Source: JAYRWN01 sp041917975 (lineage in GTDB: Bacteria; Bacteroidota; Bacteroidia; Chitinophagales; Saprospiraceae). Taken from it: a stretch of DNA of 44,938 bases. A program made the translations under genes and the position numbers. Below are positions 24,769 to 33,319 of the stretch, piece after piece. Location: NCBI GenBank assembly GCA_041917975.1, contig JAYRWN010000080.1, positions 1 to 44,938 on the forward strand. The letters are read 5' to 3'. The notes under the pieces are model-generated. The model saw only the letters and a list, made by a program, of their open reading frames with translations. It was not told where the DNA came from and made no database searches. The number at the start of each line of letters is the position of its first letter. Positions within the stretch are counted from its first letter, which is position 1.

Positions 24769-26424
24769 ATGAAAAAAACTGGAATTTTTATGGGGATATT
24801 TTTCTTGGGTCTATTGATGGGATTTCAATTGGATAACATTAGGATTAACCGGGATATGATCCAGCAGGCCAGTTGGCTGATCGGTTTGCAATTCACTCCA
24901 CAGGAAATGGATTCCATGATCGTACCCCTGGAAAAATATCGTGATAATTATGAGGTGATCAGAAAAGATTCCTTGGCTTACAGTACGCCCCCTGCTTTAG
25001 TTTTTGATCCACGACCTGGGAATTTTATTATACCTCGTTTACAATATCCTGTTCAATATTCCAGGCCGAATAAATTAAAACGGCCTAAAACCATAGAAGA
25101 GTTAAGTTTTTGGACTGTTCGGGATTTAGCCGAATTAATTAAGGCAAAGGAAGTGACCTCACTGGAGTTGACAACCCTCTTCCTTAATAGACTAAAAAAG
25201 TACGATCCCCAACTGTATTGTGTAGTTAATCTGACTGAAAAATATGCTTTGGAGCAAGCTAAATTATTAGATAAAGAAATAGAAAAAGGAAAATATCGGG
25301 GATTATTGCATGGCATCCCTTATGGTTTGAAGGATTTGTTTGCTGTCAGAGGTTACCCCACTACCTGGGGAGCTACACCTTTCCAGATGCAACAATTTGA
25401 TTCCACTTCAGCGGTGGCAAATAAGTTAGAAGATGCCGGAGCAATTTTGGTCGCAAAATTATCCCTAGGTGAGTTGGCCAGGGGTGACGTTTGGTTTGGA
25501 GGACAGACTCGAAATCCTTGGGATAATACCAAAGGCAGTAGCGGATCCTCGGCAGGATCAGCCTCTGCAGTGGCAGCCGGCTTACTACCTTTTGCCATTG
25601 GAACAGAAACCCTGGGCTCCATAATTTCACCAGCTACGGTATGTGGGGTAACTGGATTACGACCTACCTTCGGGCGCATCAGTCGCTATGGGGCGATGCC
25701 CTTGGCCTGGAGTATGGATAAAGTAGGTCCGCTTTGCAGACAGGTTGAAGATTGTGCAATTATTCTGCAAGCATTAGCAGGATCGGACCCACGAGACCCT
25801 AGTACTATACCGGCACCATTTAATTATAATCACAATTTCAATGTAAAAACACTGCGCATAGGGTATGTAGAAGAAGATTTTAGTAAAGACTATCCATTTA
25901 AGGCAAATGATGAAAAAACTTTACAACTCTTGAAAGAGGCCGGTTTGGTACTGGTCCCGATTAAATTACCAGCATTACCTAATTTGCGTTTAATCCTTAA
26001 TGCTGAAGCAGCGGCGGTTTTTAATGAGCTCACCTTAAAAGACCATGATGATTATTTAGTACAACAAAATAGTTCTGCCTGGCCAAATTCATTTCGCACT
26101 TCTCGTTTTATACCGGCTGTAGAATACATTCAGGCTACTCGCATCCGCCACAAGCTTGTTGAAGCGATGAATCAAGTCATGGAACAGGTAGATGTTTACC
26201 TGGCTCCAACCTTTTTTGGCAATAACCTTACCCTTACCAATTATACTGGACATCCGGCCTTAGTTATACCCAATGGGTTTCAAGATCAAAAACCAACCAG
26301 TATCACCTTGACGGGTTCCTTATTTGGAGAAGATAAATTATTACGTCTGGGAAAATTCTTACAAGATCTCTCCGACCACCATTTAAAGCATCCGGAACGG
26401 TTTGATCCTCGGTTTAATCACTAA
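24769..26424 (+). CDS. Exported or membrane-anchored amidase (amidase signature family)
   Basis: 551 residues. The N-terminus (KKTGIFMGIFFLGLLMGFQL) is a signal peptide or anchor, so the enzyme works outside the cytoplasm, unlike GatA. A region of about 100 residues of unknown fold precedes the amidase domain (from about 112). The catalytic Ser-cisSer-Lys triad is assigned to K188 (GIPYGLKDLF), S260 (GSSAGS) and S284 (GTETLGSI). The last motif reads TLGS rather than the common TGGS. The substrate is unknown; family members hydrolyse amides, peptide amides or aryl amides. It is not a GatA partner here since gatB and gatC are absent. The convergent gene ends 1 base away. Confidence 0.85.
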   Translation: MKKTGIFMGIFFLGLLMGFQLDNIRINRDMIQQASWLIGLQFTPQEMDSMIVPLEKYRDNYEVIRKDSLAYSTPPALVFDPRPGNFIIPRLQYPVQYSRPNKLKRPKTIEELSFWTVRDLAELIKAKEVTSLELTTLFLNRLKKYDPQLYCVVNLTEKYALEQAKLLDKEIEKGKYRGLLHGIPYGLKDLFAVRGYPTTWGATPFQMQQFDSTSAVANKLEDAGAILVAKLSLGELARGDVWFGGQTRNPWDNTKGSSGSSAGSASAVAAGLLPFAIGTETLGSIISPATVCGVTGLRPTFGRISRYGAMPLAWSMDKVGPLCRQVEDCAIILQALAGSDPRDPSTIPAPFNYNHNFNVKTLRIGYVEEDFSKDYPFKANDEKTLQLLKEAGLVLVPIKLPALPNLRLILNAEAAAVFNELTLKDHDDYLVQQNSSAWPNSFRTSRFIPAVEYIQATRIRHKLVEAMNQVMEQVDVYLAPTFFGNNLTLTNYTGHPALVIPNGFQDQKPTSITLTGSLFGEDKLLRLGKFLQDLSDHHLKHPERFDPRFNH

Positions 26425-26425
26425 T

Positions 26426-27583
26426 TCAATTTTCTGAATCAGGATGTGGTCGTCCAAGGTTTTTTTTGAGTTTATAAGCATGTTCAATACTATCGTTAGA
26501 GGTAATTTCTTCTGGAGTCCATCCGGCCCATTTTTCTTGAAGCAAATCAGGTTGTCCGGCATCTACCCAGGCTGTATACCAAATACTTCCAACAGCCAGA
26601 ATAGCGTCCTGCATTCGTTTCTGGACCATACCGCCCATGGTCTGTTGATATAATGCCGCATATTCCGGGCATGGCACCCGAACGGTTTGTTGTATCCTCT
26701 CCTCATAGCAATATTGACGATCGGATGGATATTGTGTACTAAGACGTTTTTCGATCATTATTACTGAATCTACTAAACGAAAGCTCTCCTTAACAATTTG
26801 CCACATGAAGCTGGGAATGTCAGATCTATACTCAGCTTTTCCCACAAAAAAATCATACTCTTTTTCTGCAAATAATTCGGGAATACGTGACTCCCAGAAA
26901 GCATGTAATCCAACCTGATCGGTCAATTGCCCATCGTAATTTGAAGTGGTATGTAATGGGACATGAGCATCGGCAATATAATGTCCAATGTCTGCCGCAA
27001 GTCGTAAAATTAAACTGATTTCATGATTCTTCATAGCTGCCACTAACCGACGGTATAATATGGGTACCTGATAAGGAACAACGCCGTGTTGAATTAAAGT
27101 ATCCTCAAGTTCAAAGGTGATCAACACACTAGAGTCTTCATAATTTTCTGACCAATGATACTCATAATAATTTTGATGCAACCTCGAAAATAAGTATTTA
27201 TAACAAGCAGGATATAGAACTTCCAAGGATTTAATATTAGGATAGTACTCCAAAGTATCTCCTTTGTTTACGATTACTTTGGTAAAACTCTCTTTGGCAG
27301 TTAGCCAATGTTTAGGTGGTTCAGGCGGATAATGATCCAAATCGATATAATGTCTGATGGCTTCCTCCTTGGCGGCATACCGACGTTTATCAGCATCCAC
27401 AGCGTGCTCTGATAAATACAATATTTCCTTTTTAAACAATGGCAACATTTCCTCCGGAAGAGTAAAAACAGCCATAAAATTAATTTTACGATGCCCCCAG
27501 AAGCCCCATTCATTTTTTTGAGGCGTTGGACAGGTTAATAACCAACAAAATAGAGGCACCCAACTAATGATAGAAATAATCAT
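26426..27583 (-). CDS. S1/P1 nuclease-like, zinc-dependent phospholipase C fold protein
   Basis: About 385 residues from the ATG at 27583. The N-terminal hydrophobic segment (IISIISWVPLFCWLLTC) is a signal sequence, possibly a lipoprotein one. The mature part begins near W26, with WGFWGHRKIN giving the N-terminal Trp and His zinc ligands of the S1/P1 family. Further ligands appear in HYIADAHVPLHTTSNYDG and LHAFWESRIPEL, and DLDHYP is also present. Members cleave single-stranded nucleic acids or phospholipids with three zinc ions. The open frame reaches 27676, but that part overlaps the DUF4340 gene by 113 bases and lacks signal character. The gene ends the gldA-F-G operon; any link to that transporter is unproven. 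Confidence 0.8.
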   Translation of the reverse strand: MIISIISWVPLFCWLLTCPTPQKNEWGFWGHRKINFMAVFTLPEEMLPLFKKEILYLSEHAVDADKRRYAAKEEAIRHYIDLDHYPPEPPKHWLTAKESFTKVIVNKGDTLEYYPNIKSLEVLYPACYKYLFSRLHQNYYEYHWSENYEDSSVLITFELEDTLIQHGVVPYQVPILYRRLVAAMKNHEISLILRLAADIGHYIADAHVPLHTTSNYDGQLTDQVGLHAFWESRIPELFAEKEYDFFVGKAEYRSDIPSFMWQIVKESFRLVDSVIMIEKRLSTQYPSDRQYCYEERIQQTVRVPCPEYAALYQQTMGGMVQKRMQDAILAVGSIWYTAWVDAGQPDLLQEKWAGWTPEEITSNDSIEHAYKLKKNLGRPHPDSEN

Positions 27584-28502
27584 ACCCGGTAAATATTTTC
27601 CCCAGTACCCTTTCTTGAGCAACACAAAAGTCGTTCTCTGAAGTAAATATAAATAATTGGCCAGTCTTTTGTGCATCTGCTGGGTCAGTAAATATCCGAA
27701 GAGAAAATTCTTTATTGCCCTTCAGTGTATAAATCATTTCACAAAAAGGCAGAATTGAAGATGAGATGTTATGCTTAATCGAATTGGAATTATCAAAAGC
27801 CTCCAAACTAACAGAAAATAGTTCAGTAAGATAAGCCTGAATCAATTTATCGTTTGGTGGTCGTTCATATTGTGCGTATCTCTCCTCAGAACTAACCTGC
27901 CAATGTTGATTATTTTTGGTTAGAGTAAAACTTACTAATTTTTTTTGCGGGTATTTTACTTCCATCTTAATTAGTGAGTCTCGGCTAAAAGGCAACAAAC
28001 TTAAATCACGCCATTCATCCACGGGCATCACAAATCTTGATCTCAAGCTTCCCTGAAACCCTGGGATATGCATCACATAGGGTTGATCATTTCCTTCAAG
28101 CATGACATGAGTCCCAAGTTCATCAGCTGTAACCCCACCTACATAAAGAACTTTCAATTGATTATCTCCAGAATAAATTTCCACTTTAGCACCAAAAACA
28201 GAAATATCTTTAATTATAAGGTCTGCTACGGCATGAGGAGGAATATTTTTGATGCGCTGCAAGTGTAAGGTTTGTAAAAGGTTTTTAATGGCGTCAGGTC
28301 TGGCCTTATAGCTAGAATTTACCCACCAGGTTTGCCCTGTTTTTTGTAACAGGATAGTCTCCCCGCTCCGATAGGCAATAAATATCTTATCAATAGTTTG
28401 AAGTTCAGGAATGTGAACTTCTAGGTCAGAAGATTTATCACTTTGGCAAAAAAATAATAAAATGGCTAGGAGAATGACGAAAGGTGGCAAAGGATTTCTC
28501 AT
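27564..28502 (-). CDS. DUF4340 protein of the Gld-type ABC transporter cluster
   Basis: 312 residues, starting at the ATG that shares one base with the gldG stop codon (TAATG). The N-terminus (RNPLPPFVILLAILLFFC) is a signal peptide or lipoprotein leader, though LFFC is not a canonical lipobox. The body has the beta-rich repeats seen in DUF4340: IDKIFIAYRSGETILLQKTGQTWWVN, then EWRDLSLLPFSRDSLIKMEV and SFTLTKNNQHWQVS. DUF4340 genes usually follow a GldG-like gene, and this is the order here. The function is unknown; a periplasmic accessory of the transporter is inferred. The open frame extends to 28589, deep inside gldG, and that extension is rejected. Confidence 0.8.
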   Translation of the reverse strand: MRNPLPPFVILLAILLFFCQSDKSSDLEVHIPELQTIDKIFIAYRSGETILLQKTGQTWWVNSSYKARPDAIKNLLQTLHLQRIKNIPPHAVADLIIKDISVFGAKVEIYSGDNQLKVLYVGGVTADELGTHVMLEGNDQPYVMHIPGFQGSLRSRFVMPVDEWRDLSLLPFSRDSLIKMEVKYPQKKLVSFTLTKNNQHWQVSSEERYAQYERPPNDKLIQAYLTELFSVSLEAFDNSNSIKHNISSSILPFCEMIYTLKGNKEFSLRIFTDPADAQKTGQLFIFTSENDFCVAQERVLGKIFTGYDYFYH

Positions 28503-30187
28503 TACCAGGCATATTTCTTTTTTCGCAACCAATGAAATACCAGGCCAAAACACAACAAGGTCACTAATGGTATTCCAATATTGATCCAATGATACTTAGT
28601 CTTTTGCATGCGGGCTTTTTCTTTATTTATTAAACGCAATTTAACTTCCTTATTTCTCAATTCAAATAATCCGGCATCATCCAGAAAATAGTTTAAAGTG
28701 TTGAGTGCAAAATCTTCGTTACCCTGATACTTACGCTTTTCCTGGATATTAAAACCAAGAGGTAGTATTTGGCCATTCTGATTATAATGATTCCTAATCA
28801 AATCACCATCTGATACAACTAACATTTTTGTTGCCACACCCTGACTCTTAAATGGTATATTCAATTGTTGAAGCCCGGCTTCCATTTCTGGTTTTACCCG
28901 GTTTTCAAAGAATGATAAAAATTCACCTTCCAGCAAGACAGCGACAGGAATTAGAGGTGTCTTAAATTGAGCGGGGTCCGGCTGTATCCTTAAAAAATCG
29001 AAGTTCATTCTGATTGGCGCCATTTGCACTTTCGATACATCGGAGGTAGTCAAAATAATTTTTTTATTAATTAGTGTTTTGGTTTTCACCGTATCCAAAG
29101 AACCAGCAAAAAAAAGATTTATAGGGCCAATACTTTTTACCAAAGCATGAGCAGAGTTGCTGATAATTATCGGGTGATATAAGTATGGAAATGGTTGAGT
29201 TTGTTCACGATTTCCTTGTTTTCCAACGGCAAGATCTATGTTTGAACATTGTATGTCCTGAACTAAATTTGGTTCAAGTCGAATACCCTGTTTAAAGAAA
29301 AAATCTTCCAAGTTTAGATTATATGGCAAAGCCAAAAACTCATCGCGAAAGCGTAGACTATCCAACTCCATATTAAGGGCATCAAGGTACCAAATGACCT
29401 TTCCACCGTACATTAAATACTGATCTAATTTAAATAAATCTTTATCAGAGAAAGGCAAAGTAGGTTTAGCCACAATAATAAGATCTGCTTCCGGATCAAT
29501 GCGGTGATATTGATCCAGATAAATTCTACCAAAATCATAGTAAGGGCGAGTAAGGTCTTCCAGGTATGCCGTTTCGTGGGGTGCTAATTCTCCATGCCCT
29601 GCGGTGAATAAGACCGTGGGTTTATCCATCTGGGTCAATTTATGGATGGCATTGACATACTTGTATTCCAACAGACTGATGGAGTTATTTAATACGTCTT
29701 CCGTATCCGCAGCCTTATTTCTTGATTCTAACAAATTTACCGGTACATACCGATCACCATATGAAAAAATGGCAAAGGGATAAATATAGGTCTCCTTACT
29801 TTCATTCTTAAGTCGAATCGAAAAACGGATTGGAACAATACCGTCTTTCTCCATCTCCGCTTGACGTACTTTTAGTTCTTCGGGTGTACCTTCAGCAGGA
29901 TTCTCAAAGAAATAATCAAAATTGGGGTTGATTTTATTAAACTCGACCAGCATATTTCTGGCTGAATTCTGTAATCTTTTAAGTTGGGCAGGCACCTCTC
30001 CGGTAAATAAAAATCGAACACTTACCACATCGTTTAAAGAATCCAAAACCTCCAAGGTAGGTGTAGATAAACTAAATCTCCGATCATCCGTAAAATCTAC
30101 AGGTTTTAGAAAAGAAACAGGTATAAGATTGATGATCAGCAGTAACAGCGAAATCCCTGCATATTTAAGCAATTTATTTAGTTGCAT
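28502..30187 (-). CDS. gldG: GldG-like ABC transporter auxiliary component
   Basis: 561 residues. An N-terminal membrane helix (about 8-28) and a C-terminal one (about 537-555) flank a large periplasmic domain, the topology of GldG/ABC-2 auxiliary proteins (DUF7088 and GldG/IFT52-like region). Recognisable stretches are DDRRFSLSTPTLEVLDSL, VLFTAGHGELAP, the DQYLMYGGKVIWYLDAL loop, and a Lys/Arg-rich C-terminus after the last helix. With GldA and GldF it forms an ABC transporter needed for gliding in Flavobacterium, but homologues occur in non-gliding bacteria. It lies 13 bases behind gldF and shares a base with the next gene. Confidence 0.88.
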   Translation of the reverse strand: MQLNKLLKYAGISLLLLIINLIPVSFLKPVDFTDDRRFSLSTPTLEVLDSLNDVVSVRFLFTGEVPAQLKRLQNSARNMLVEFNKINPNFDYFFENPAEGTPEELKVRQAEMEKDGIVPIRFSIRLKNESKETYIYPFAIFSYGDRYVPVNLLESRNKAADTEDVLNNSISLLEYKYVNAIHKLTQMDKPTVLFTAGHGELAPHETAYLEDLTRPYYDFGRIYLDQYHRIDPEADLIIVAKPTLPFSDKDLFKLDQYLMYGGKVIWYLDALNMELDSLRFRDEFLALPYNLNLEDFFFKQGIRLEPNLVQDIQCSNIDLAVGKQGNREQTQPFPYLYHPIIISNSAHALVKSIGPINLFFAGSLDTVKTKTLINKKIILTTSDVSKVQMAPIRMNFDFLRIQPDPAQFKTPLIPVAVLLEGEFLSFFENRVKPEMEAGLQQLNIPFKSQGVATKMLVVSDGDLIRNHYNQNGQILPLGFNIQEKRKYQGNEDFALNTLNYFLDDAGLFELRNKEVKLRLINKEKARMQKTKYHWINIGIPLVTLLCFGLVFHWLRKKKYAW

Positions 30188-30200
30188 CCTGGTATATAAA

Positions 30201-30929
30201 TTACCTTTTCTTATCTAAAATATAATTGGTCCACATTAAAAATAGAATAATCCAAGTACTGAAATATATAGCATCTTTAAAGTCAAGAACTCCTCTGGAA
30301 AGGGACTGGTAATGATACTCACTACCAAATTGAACTAAAAGGTAATCAAAACCGCCAAACAAAGCGGGCAGTTTGCTTAATAATGGAAAGACAAAATGCA
30401 AAATAAAACATATTATTACCCCAATTAAAAAAGCAACAATTTGATTTGAAGTTAATGCAGACGAAAAAACCCCTCCAGCAGTGAACAACGCGGCTAATAA
30501 AAACAACGCAAAATAAGCCATTAAAATCTCTCCATGATCCAATGATGAAGGCGACGCGGCCAGGCTTTTTAAACTGAAATAATACACTAAGGAGGGCAAA
30601 ATGGTCAGGAGAACCAAAAATAAATTAGCCAAGTATTTCCCACCGATAAGTTGATGAAGAGTTATGGGTTTGGTTAATAATAATTCAAATGTACCCTGCT
30701 GGATTTCTTCGGCAAAGGAACGCATAGTGATGGCTGGGATTAGCATCGCCAAAAGGTAGGGGGCAAGGTTAAAATAGGGTTCTAGAGATGCGTAAGGAAA
30801 TTCCAAAATACTGTAATCAGGAAAAACCCATAGCATCATTCCGGTAACCACCAGATAGAATCCAATGACTACATAGGCCATCAAAGAACTAAAAAAAGTC
30901 TGTACTTCCTTCTTAAATATAATCCACAT
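30201..30929 (-). CDS. gldF: GldF-like ABC transporter permease
   Basis: A 242-residue ABC-2 type permease with six predicted membrane helices (about 15-33, 55-72, 98-120, 130-150, 160-185, 220-236). The cytoplasmic coupling motif MRSFAEEIQQGTFELLLTKP follows helix 2 and is characteristic of GldF/NosY-like permeases. It starts 3 bases after the gldA stop. It would form the membrane channel of the GldA-GldF-GldG complex. Confidence 0.9.
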   Translation of the reverse strand: MWIIFKKEVQTFFSSLMAYVVIGFYLVVTGMMLWVFPDYSILEFPYASLEPYFNLAPYLLAMLIPAITMRSFAEEIQQGTFELLLTKPITLHQLIGGKYLANLFLVLLTILPSLVYYFSLKSLAASPSSLDHGEILMAYFALFLLAALFTAGGVFSSALTSNQIVAFLIGVIICFILHFVFPLLSKLPALFGGFDYLLVQFGSEYHYQSLSRGVLDFKDAIYFSTWIILFLMWTNYILDKKR

Positions 30930-30932
30930 GGT

Positions 30933-31844
30933 TTAGGTGTTGGCCGTCAAATGCCTGAATGCACCTTCTAAATTATCCTGTTGCCGGTACATTTCCAATA
31001 TTTTTATGTGGTTATTGACTGCTAAATCAAAAATGGTTGATCTGACATCAGGAACGGTTGGTGAAGGAAAAACTTTCCAGGTCATTTCATCGACCTTTTC
31101 TATTTCTCCCATTGGCCAGGAAGCAAAAAGTTGTTGATTGACCGGGCGGTCAAATGCTACAACTACAGGTTCAGTATTATGGATTTGTTTCTTAATGGCT
31201 TCCGGTGTGCCGGAGGCGATGATTTTGCCTTTATTTAATATAATCACCCTATCGCACAAAGCCTCCACTTCCTGTAAAATATGGGTAGAAAGTAAAACCG
31301 TTTTGTTTTGGCCAATTTCTTTGATAATATGACGAATTTCAACTATTTGGTTCGGATCTAGTCCAGTAGTAGGCTCATCAAGGATCAATACTTCGGGATT
31401 ATGAATTAAAGCCTGAGCTAATCCTACACGTTGACGATATCCTTTCGAAAGTTCTAGGATGCGTTTGTGTGCGTGAGACCTCAGTCCGGTCAGGTCAATG
31501 ATTTCCTCCATTCGCTGATGACGTTTGGGTAATTGATGAATGGATGAGACGAACTCAAGATATTCTCTTACAAACATATCTTTATATAGAGGGTTATTCT
31601 CAGGCAAATAACCAATTTTACGCTGCACTTCTTGTGGATGATTGCGTACATCAAGATCGCACACTTCTATTTTACCTTCCTGTACAGGTATAAAACAGGT
31701 TATACTTTTCATGGTGGTCGTTTTGCCGGCACCATTGGGTCCTAAAAATCCTACAATCTCCCCCGGATTTACTTTGAAGGAGATATCGTCCAAGACTTTT
31801 TGGATTCCATATTGTTTGGTCAGGTGCCTAACCTGTATTGACAT
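30933..31844 (-). CDS. gldA: GldA-like ABC transporter ATP-binding protein
   Basis: 303 residues from the ATG at 31844. Walker A GPNGAGKT is at 35-42, the signature reads ELSKGYRQRVGL, Walker B is VLILDEPTTGLD and the H-loop is LLSTHIL. It matches GldA and drug/Cu export ATPases. The C-terminal extension (about 220-303) is typical of this subgroup. The longest open frame begins at 31910, but a good promoter lies between 31870 and 31900, downstream of that start, so the shorter form is right. It leads the operon gldA-gldF-gldG-DUF4340-S1/P1-like. Confidence 0.9.
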   Translation of the reverse strand: MSIQVRHLTKQYGIQKVLDDISFKVNPGEIVGFLGPNGAGKTTTMKSITCFIPVQEGKIEVCDLDVRNHPQEVQRKIGYLPENNPLYKDMFVREYLEFVSSIHQLPKRHQRMEEIIDLTGLRSHAHKRILELSKGYRQRVGLAQALIHNPEVLILDEPTTGLDPNQIVEIRHIIKEIGQNKTVLLSTHILQEVEALCDRVIILNKGKIIASGTPEAIKKQIHNTEPVVVAFDRPVNQQLFASWPMGEIEKVDEMTWKVFPSPTVPDVRSTIFDLAVNNHIKILEMYRQQDNLEGAFRHLTANT

Positions 31845-31869
31845 ATTACAATTTTTTATAATGTGAATG

Positions 31870-31900
31870 CAAATGAAATCAATTATTTCTATAAGCGCAA
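31870..31900 (-). promoter_or_regulatory. Promoter of the gldA operon
   Basis: On the reverse strand TTG (31900-31898) is followed after 20 bases by TTCATTTG (31877-31870), one base off TAnnTTTG. The predicted transcript start near 31862 leaves a leader of about 18 bases before the gldA ATG at 31844. Confidence 0.45.
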
Positions 31901-32001
31901 GACTGTACACTTTATTTTGTCAAAAAATGAAAATGTTTAAAAAAAGACATTAGCCCAAAGACAAAAAAGGGTTAATGATCTCGTGAACCGGGAAAAGCTA
32001 G

Positions 32002-32028
32002 CCGGGTTAAGTGAGTTTACTTAGCCGG
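32002..32028 (-). terminator. Possible hairpin at the truB 3' end
   Basis: CCGG/CCGG (32002-32005 and 32025-32028) and TAAGT/ACTTA (32008-32012 and 32019-32023) form a stem with a small internal loop. It overlaps the truB stop. The following reverse-strand sequence has only a short CTTTTCCC, so termination is uncertain. Confidence 0.3.
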
Positions 32029-32778
32029 AGTCGCCATGCCAGCCACCTCGATGGCTTTAACCAAGTGATCAAGTGACCACGCTGTGGCTAAATTAAAAGG
32101 GCCAATTTTGGTTCGTGTTAAGCTTTTCAGATAAGCTCCACTTTGTAAAGCTTGCCCTAGATCATGGATTAATGAACGGATATAAGTGCCTTTAGAGCAA
32201 TAGACTTTAAAATCAGTCAAAGGTAAATGATGATGCAAAATATCAAAACTTAAAATCTCTACTTTGCGTGGATTCAATTGAATGCTTTTACCTTGACGAG
32301 CTGATTTATAAGCGGGAGTACCTTGAACCTTAACTGCAGAAAATATCGGTGGAATCTGGTCGATAATGCCAAGAAAAGTTCTAACCTTAACTTGCAGTAA
32401 TTCATCTGTTATATGGTCCACAGGATAAATTTTGTCTACAGCCGATTCAGTATCATAAGAAGGTGTAGTAGCTCCGAGGAACATTGTTCCGACATATTCT
32501 TTAGGCAAATTTTGTAAAGCCTGTAATCGTTTAGTATGTTTACCCAGGCATATAATCAATAAACCGGTGGCCCGGGGATCCAGGGTTCCACCATGGCCTA
32601 TTTTAAGGTCTTTTATCTTAAAGGCACGCTGAATGGCAAATTTTAACTTATTTACAACATCGAATGAAGTGAAATACAAGGGTTTATCTACTAATAAAGT
32701 GCACCCTTCTTCGATATCCAATTGTAATCCTGGATCTTGGACTTCCAGCTTGTTGTTTTTGTTAGATGATTCCGACAT
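32017..32778 (-). CDS. truB: tRNA pseudouridine(55) synthase
   Basis: 253 residues, in the range of bacterial TruB forms without the PUA tail. It isomerises U55 in the T-loop of elongator tRNAs. The catalytic aspartate lies in GHGGTLDPRATGLL, followed by KEYVGTMFLGATTPSYDTES, QIPPIFSAVKVQGTPAYKSAR and CSKGTYIRSLIHDLGQAL. The N-terminal 25 residues (Ser/Asn/Lys-rich) are a short extension. Upstream after 87 bases lies DUF3098, its usual neighbour in Bacteroidota, but uppP, which I expect between them, is missing. Confidence 0.95.
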   Translation of the reverse strand: MSESSNKNNKLEVQDPGLQLDIEEGCTLLVDKPLYFTSFDVVNKLKFAIQRAFKIKDLKIGHGGTLDPRATGLLIICLGKHTKRLQALQNLPKEYVGTMFLGATTPSYDTESAVDKIYPVDHITDELLQVKVRTFLGIIDQIPPIFSAVKVQGTPAYKSARQGKSIQLNPRKVEILSFDILHHHLPLTDFKVYCSKGTYIRSLIHDLGQALQSGAYLKSLTRTKIGPFNLATAWSLDHLVKAIEVAGMATPAK

Positions 32779-32865
32779 TTTATTAAATTGATTTAATCAC
32801 CTGGCTTTTTCATAAGTCAGGTTTAGCAATGAGTAGGAACAGGATTAATAAAACCTATGGAAAGG

Positions 32866-33180
32866 TTATTTAAAAATGGCGTAAACTTCCAAAACCAAGC
32901 CGGTAATGATAATAAATGGTGCCAATGTGATGCGCCTAAAACTATATATTATAGATTCATCCCAAACATCCGGAGAAGGCATAGCACCTCCCGACATTAA
33001 AAGCAGCCCAAGAACAATCACTCCAAAGCCAATCAACATCCATATGTAATTATCCTTGCGGAAAGTAAAATCTGCTGTTTTTAAAGATCTTGTGGAACCT
33101 CGGCTTCTAGAAGTAGTTGCAGCTAAAGGCTTTTCGACTTTCGAGGTACTCCCTGTGGAAACCACTTTCTTTTTACTCAT
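32866..33180 (-). CDS. DUF3098 membrane protein
   Basis: 104 residues. A Ser/Lys/Arg-rich N-terminus (1-37) is followed by FRKDNYIWMLIGFGVIVLGLLLMSGG (first membrane helix), an acidic loop PSPDVWDESIIYSFRR and a second helix APFIIITGLVLEVYAIF. This is the full DUF3098 pattern of Bacteroidota. The family typically sits between ftsX and uppP, which suggests a division or cell-wall role, but its function is not established. Neither ftsX nor uppP is present here; truB follows directly. Confidence 0.85.
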   Translation of the reverse strand: MSKKKVVSTGSTSKVEKPLAATTSRSRGSTRSLKTADFTFRKDNYIWMLIGFGVIVLGLLLMSGGAMPSPDVWDESIIYSFRRITLAPFIIITGLVLEVYAIFK

Positions 33181-33269
33181 ATTCTAAAAATTACTACAAA
33201 GTTAAAAATGAAATTGTATAAATTATATGATTAAAAATTATTATTTGACCAAAAACATTCGTTAAAGTA

Positions 33270-33301
33270 TTGGTTATACAGACAAACATACTATACATTC
33301 G
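33270..33301 (+). promoter_or_regulatory. Promoter of the secreted-protein gene at 33320
   Basis: TTG (33270-33272), 21 bases, then TACATTCG (33294-33301), one base off TAnnTTTG. The predicted start near 33308 leaves a leader of about 12 bases. Confidence 0.4.
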
Positions 33302-33319
33302 TTTACTAATAGTAATGCC

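Noticed and set aside
25353..25679. Reverse-strand open frame inside the amidase gene
   Set aside because: It overlaps the catalytic motifs of a certain gene and has no family features.
26424..26439. ATTCA/TGAAT hairpin at the amidase stop
   Set aside because: It is a 5-bp AT-rich stem overlapping both stop codons and too weak to call a terminator.
27584..27676. N-terminal extension of the S1/P1-like gene
   Set aside because: It overlaps DUF4340 coding sequence, and the signal peptide begins at 27583.
28503..28589. N-terminal extension of the DUF4340 gene
   Set aside because: It is entirely inside gldG and precedes a clean TAATG-coupled start with a signal sequence.
31845..31910. N-terminal extension of gldA
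   Set aside because: It lies upstream of the predicted promoter and is hydrophobic and unlike ABC ATPases; MSIQVRHLTKQYG is the family start.
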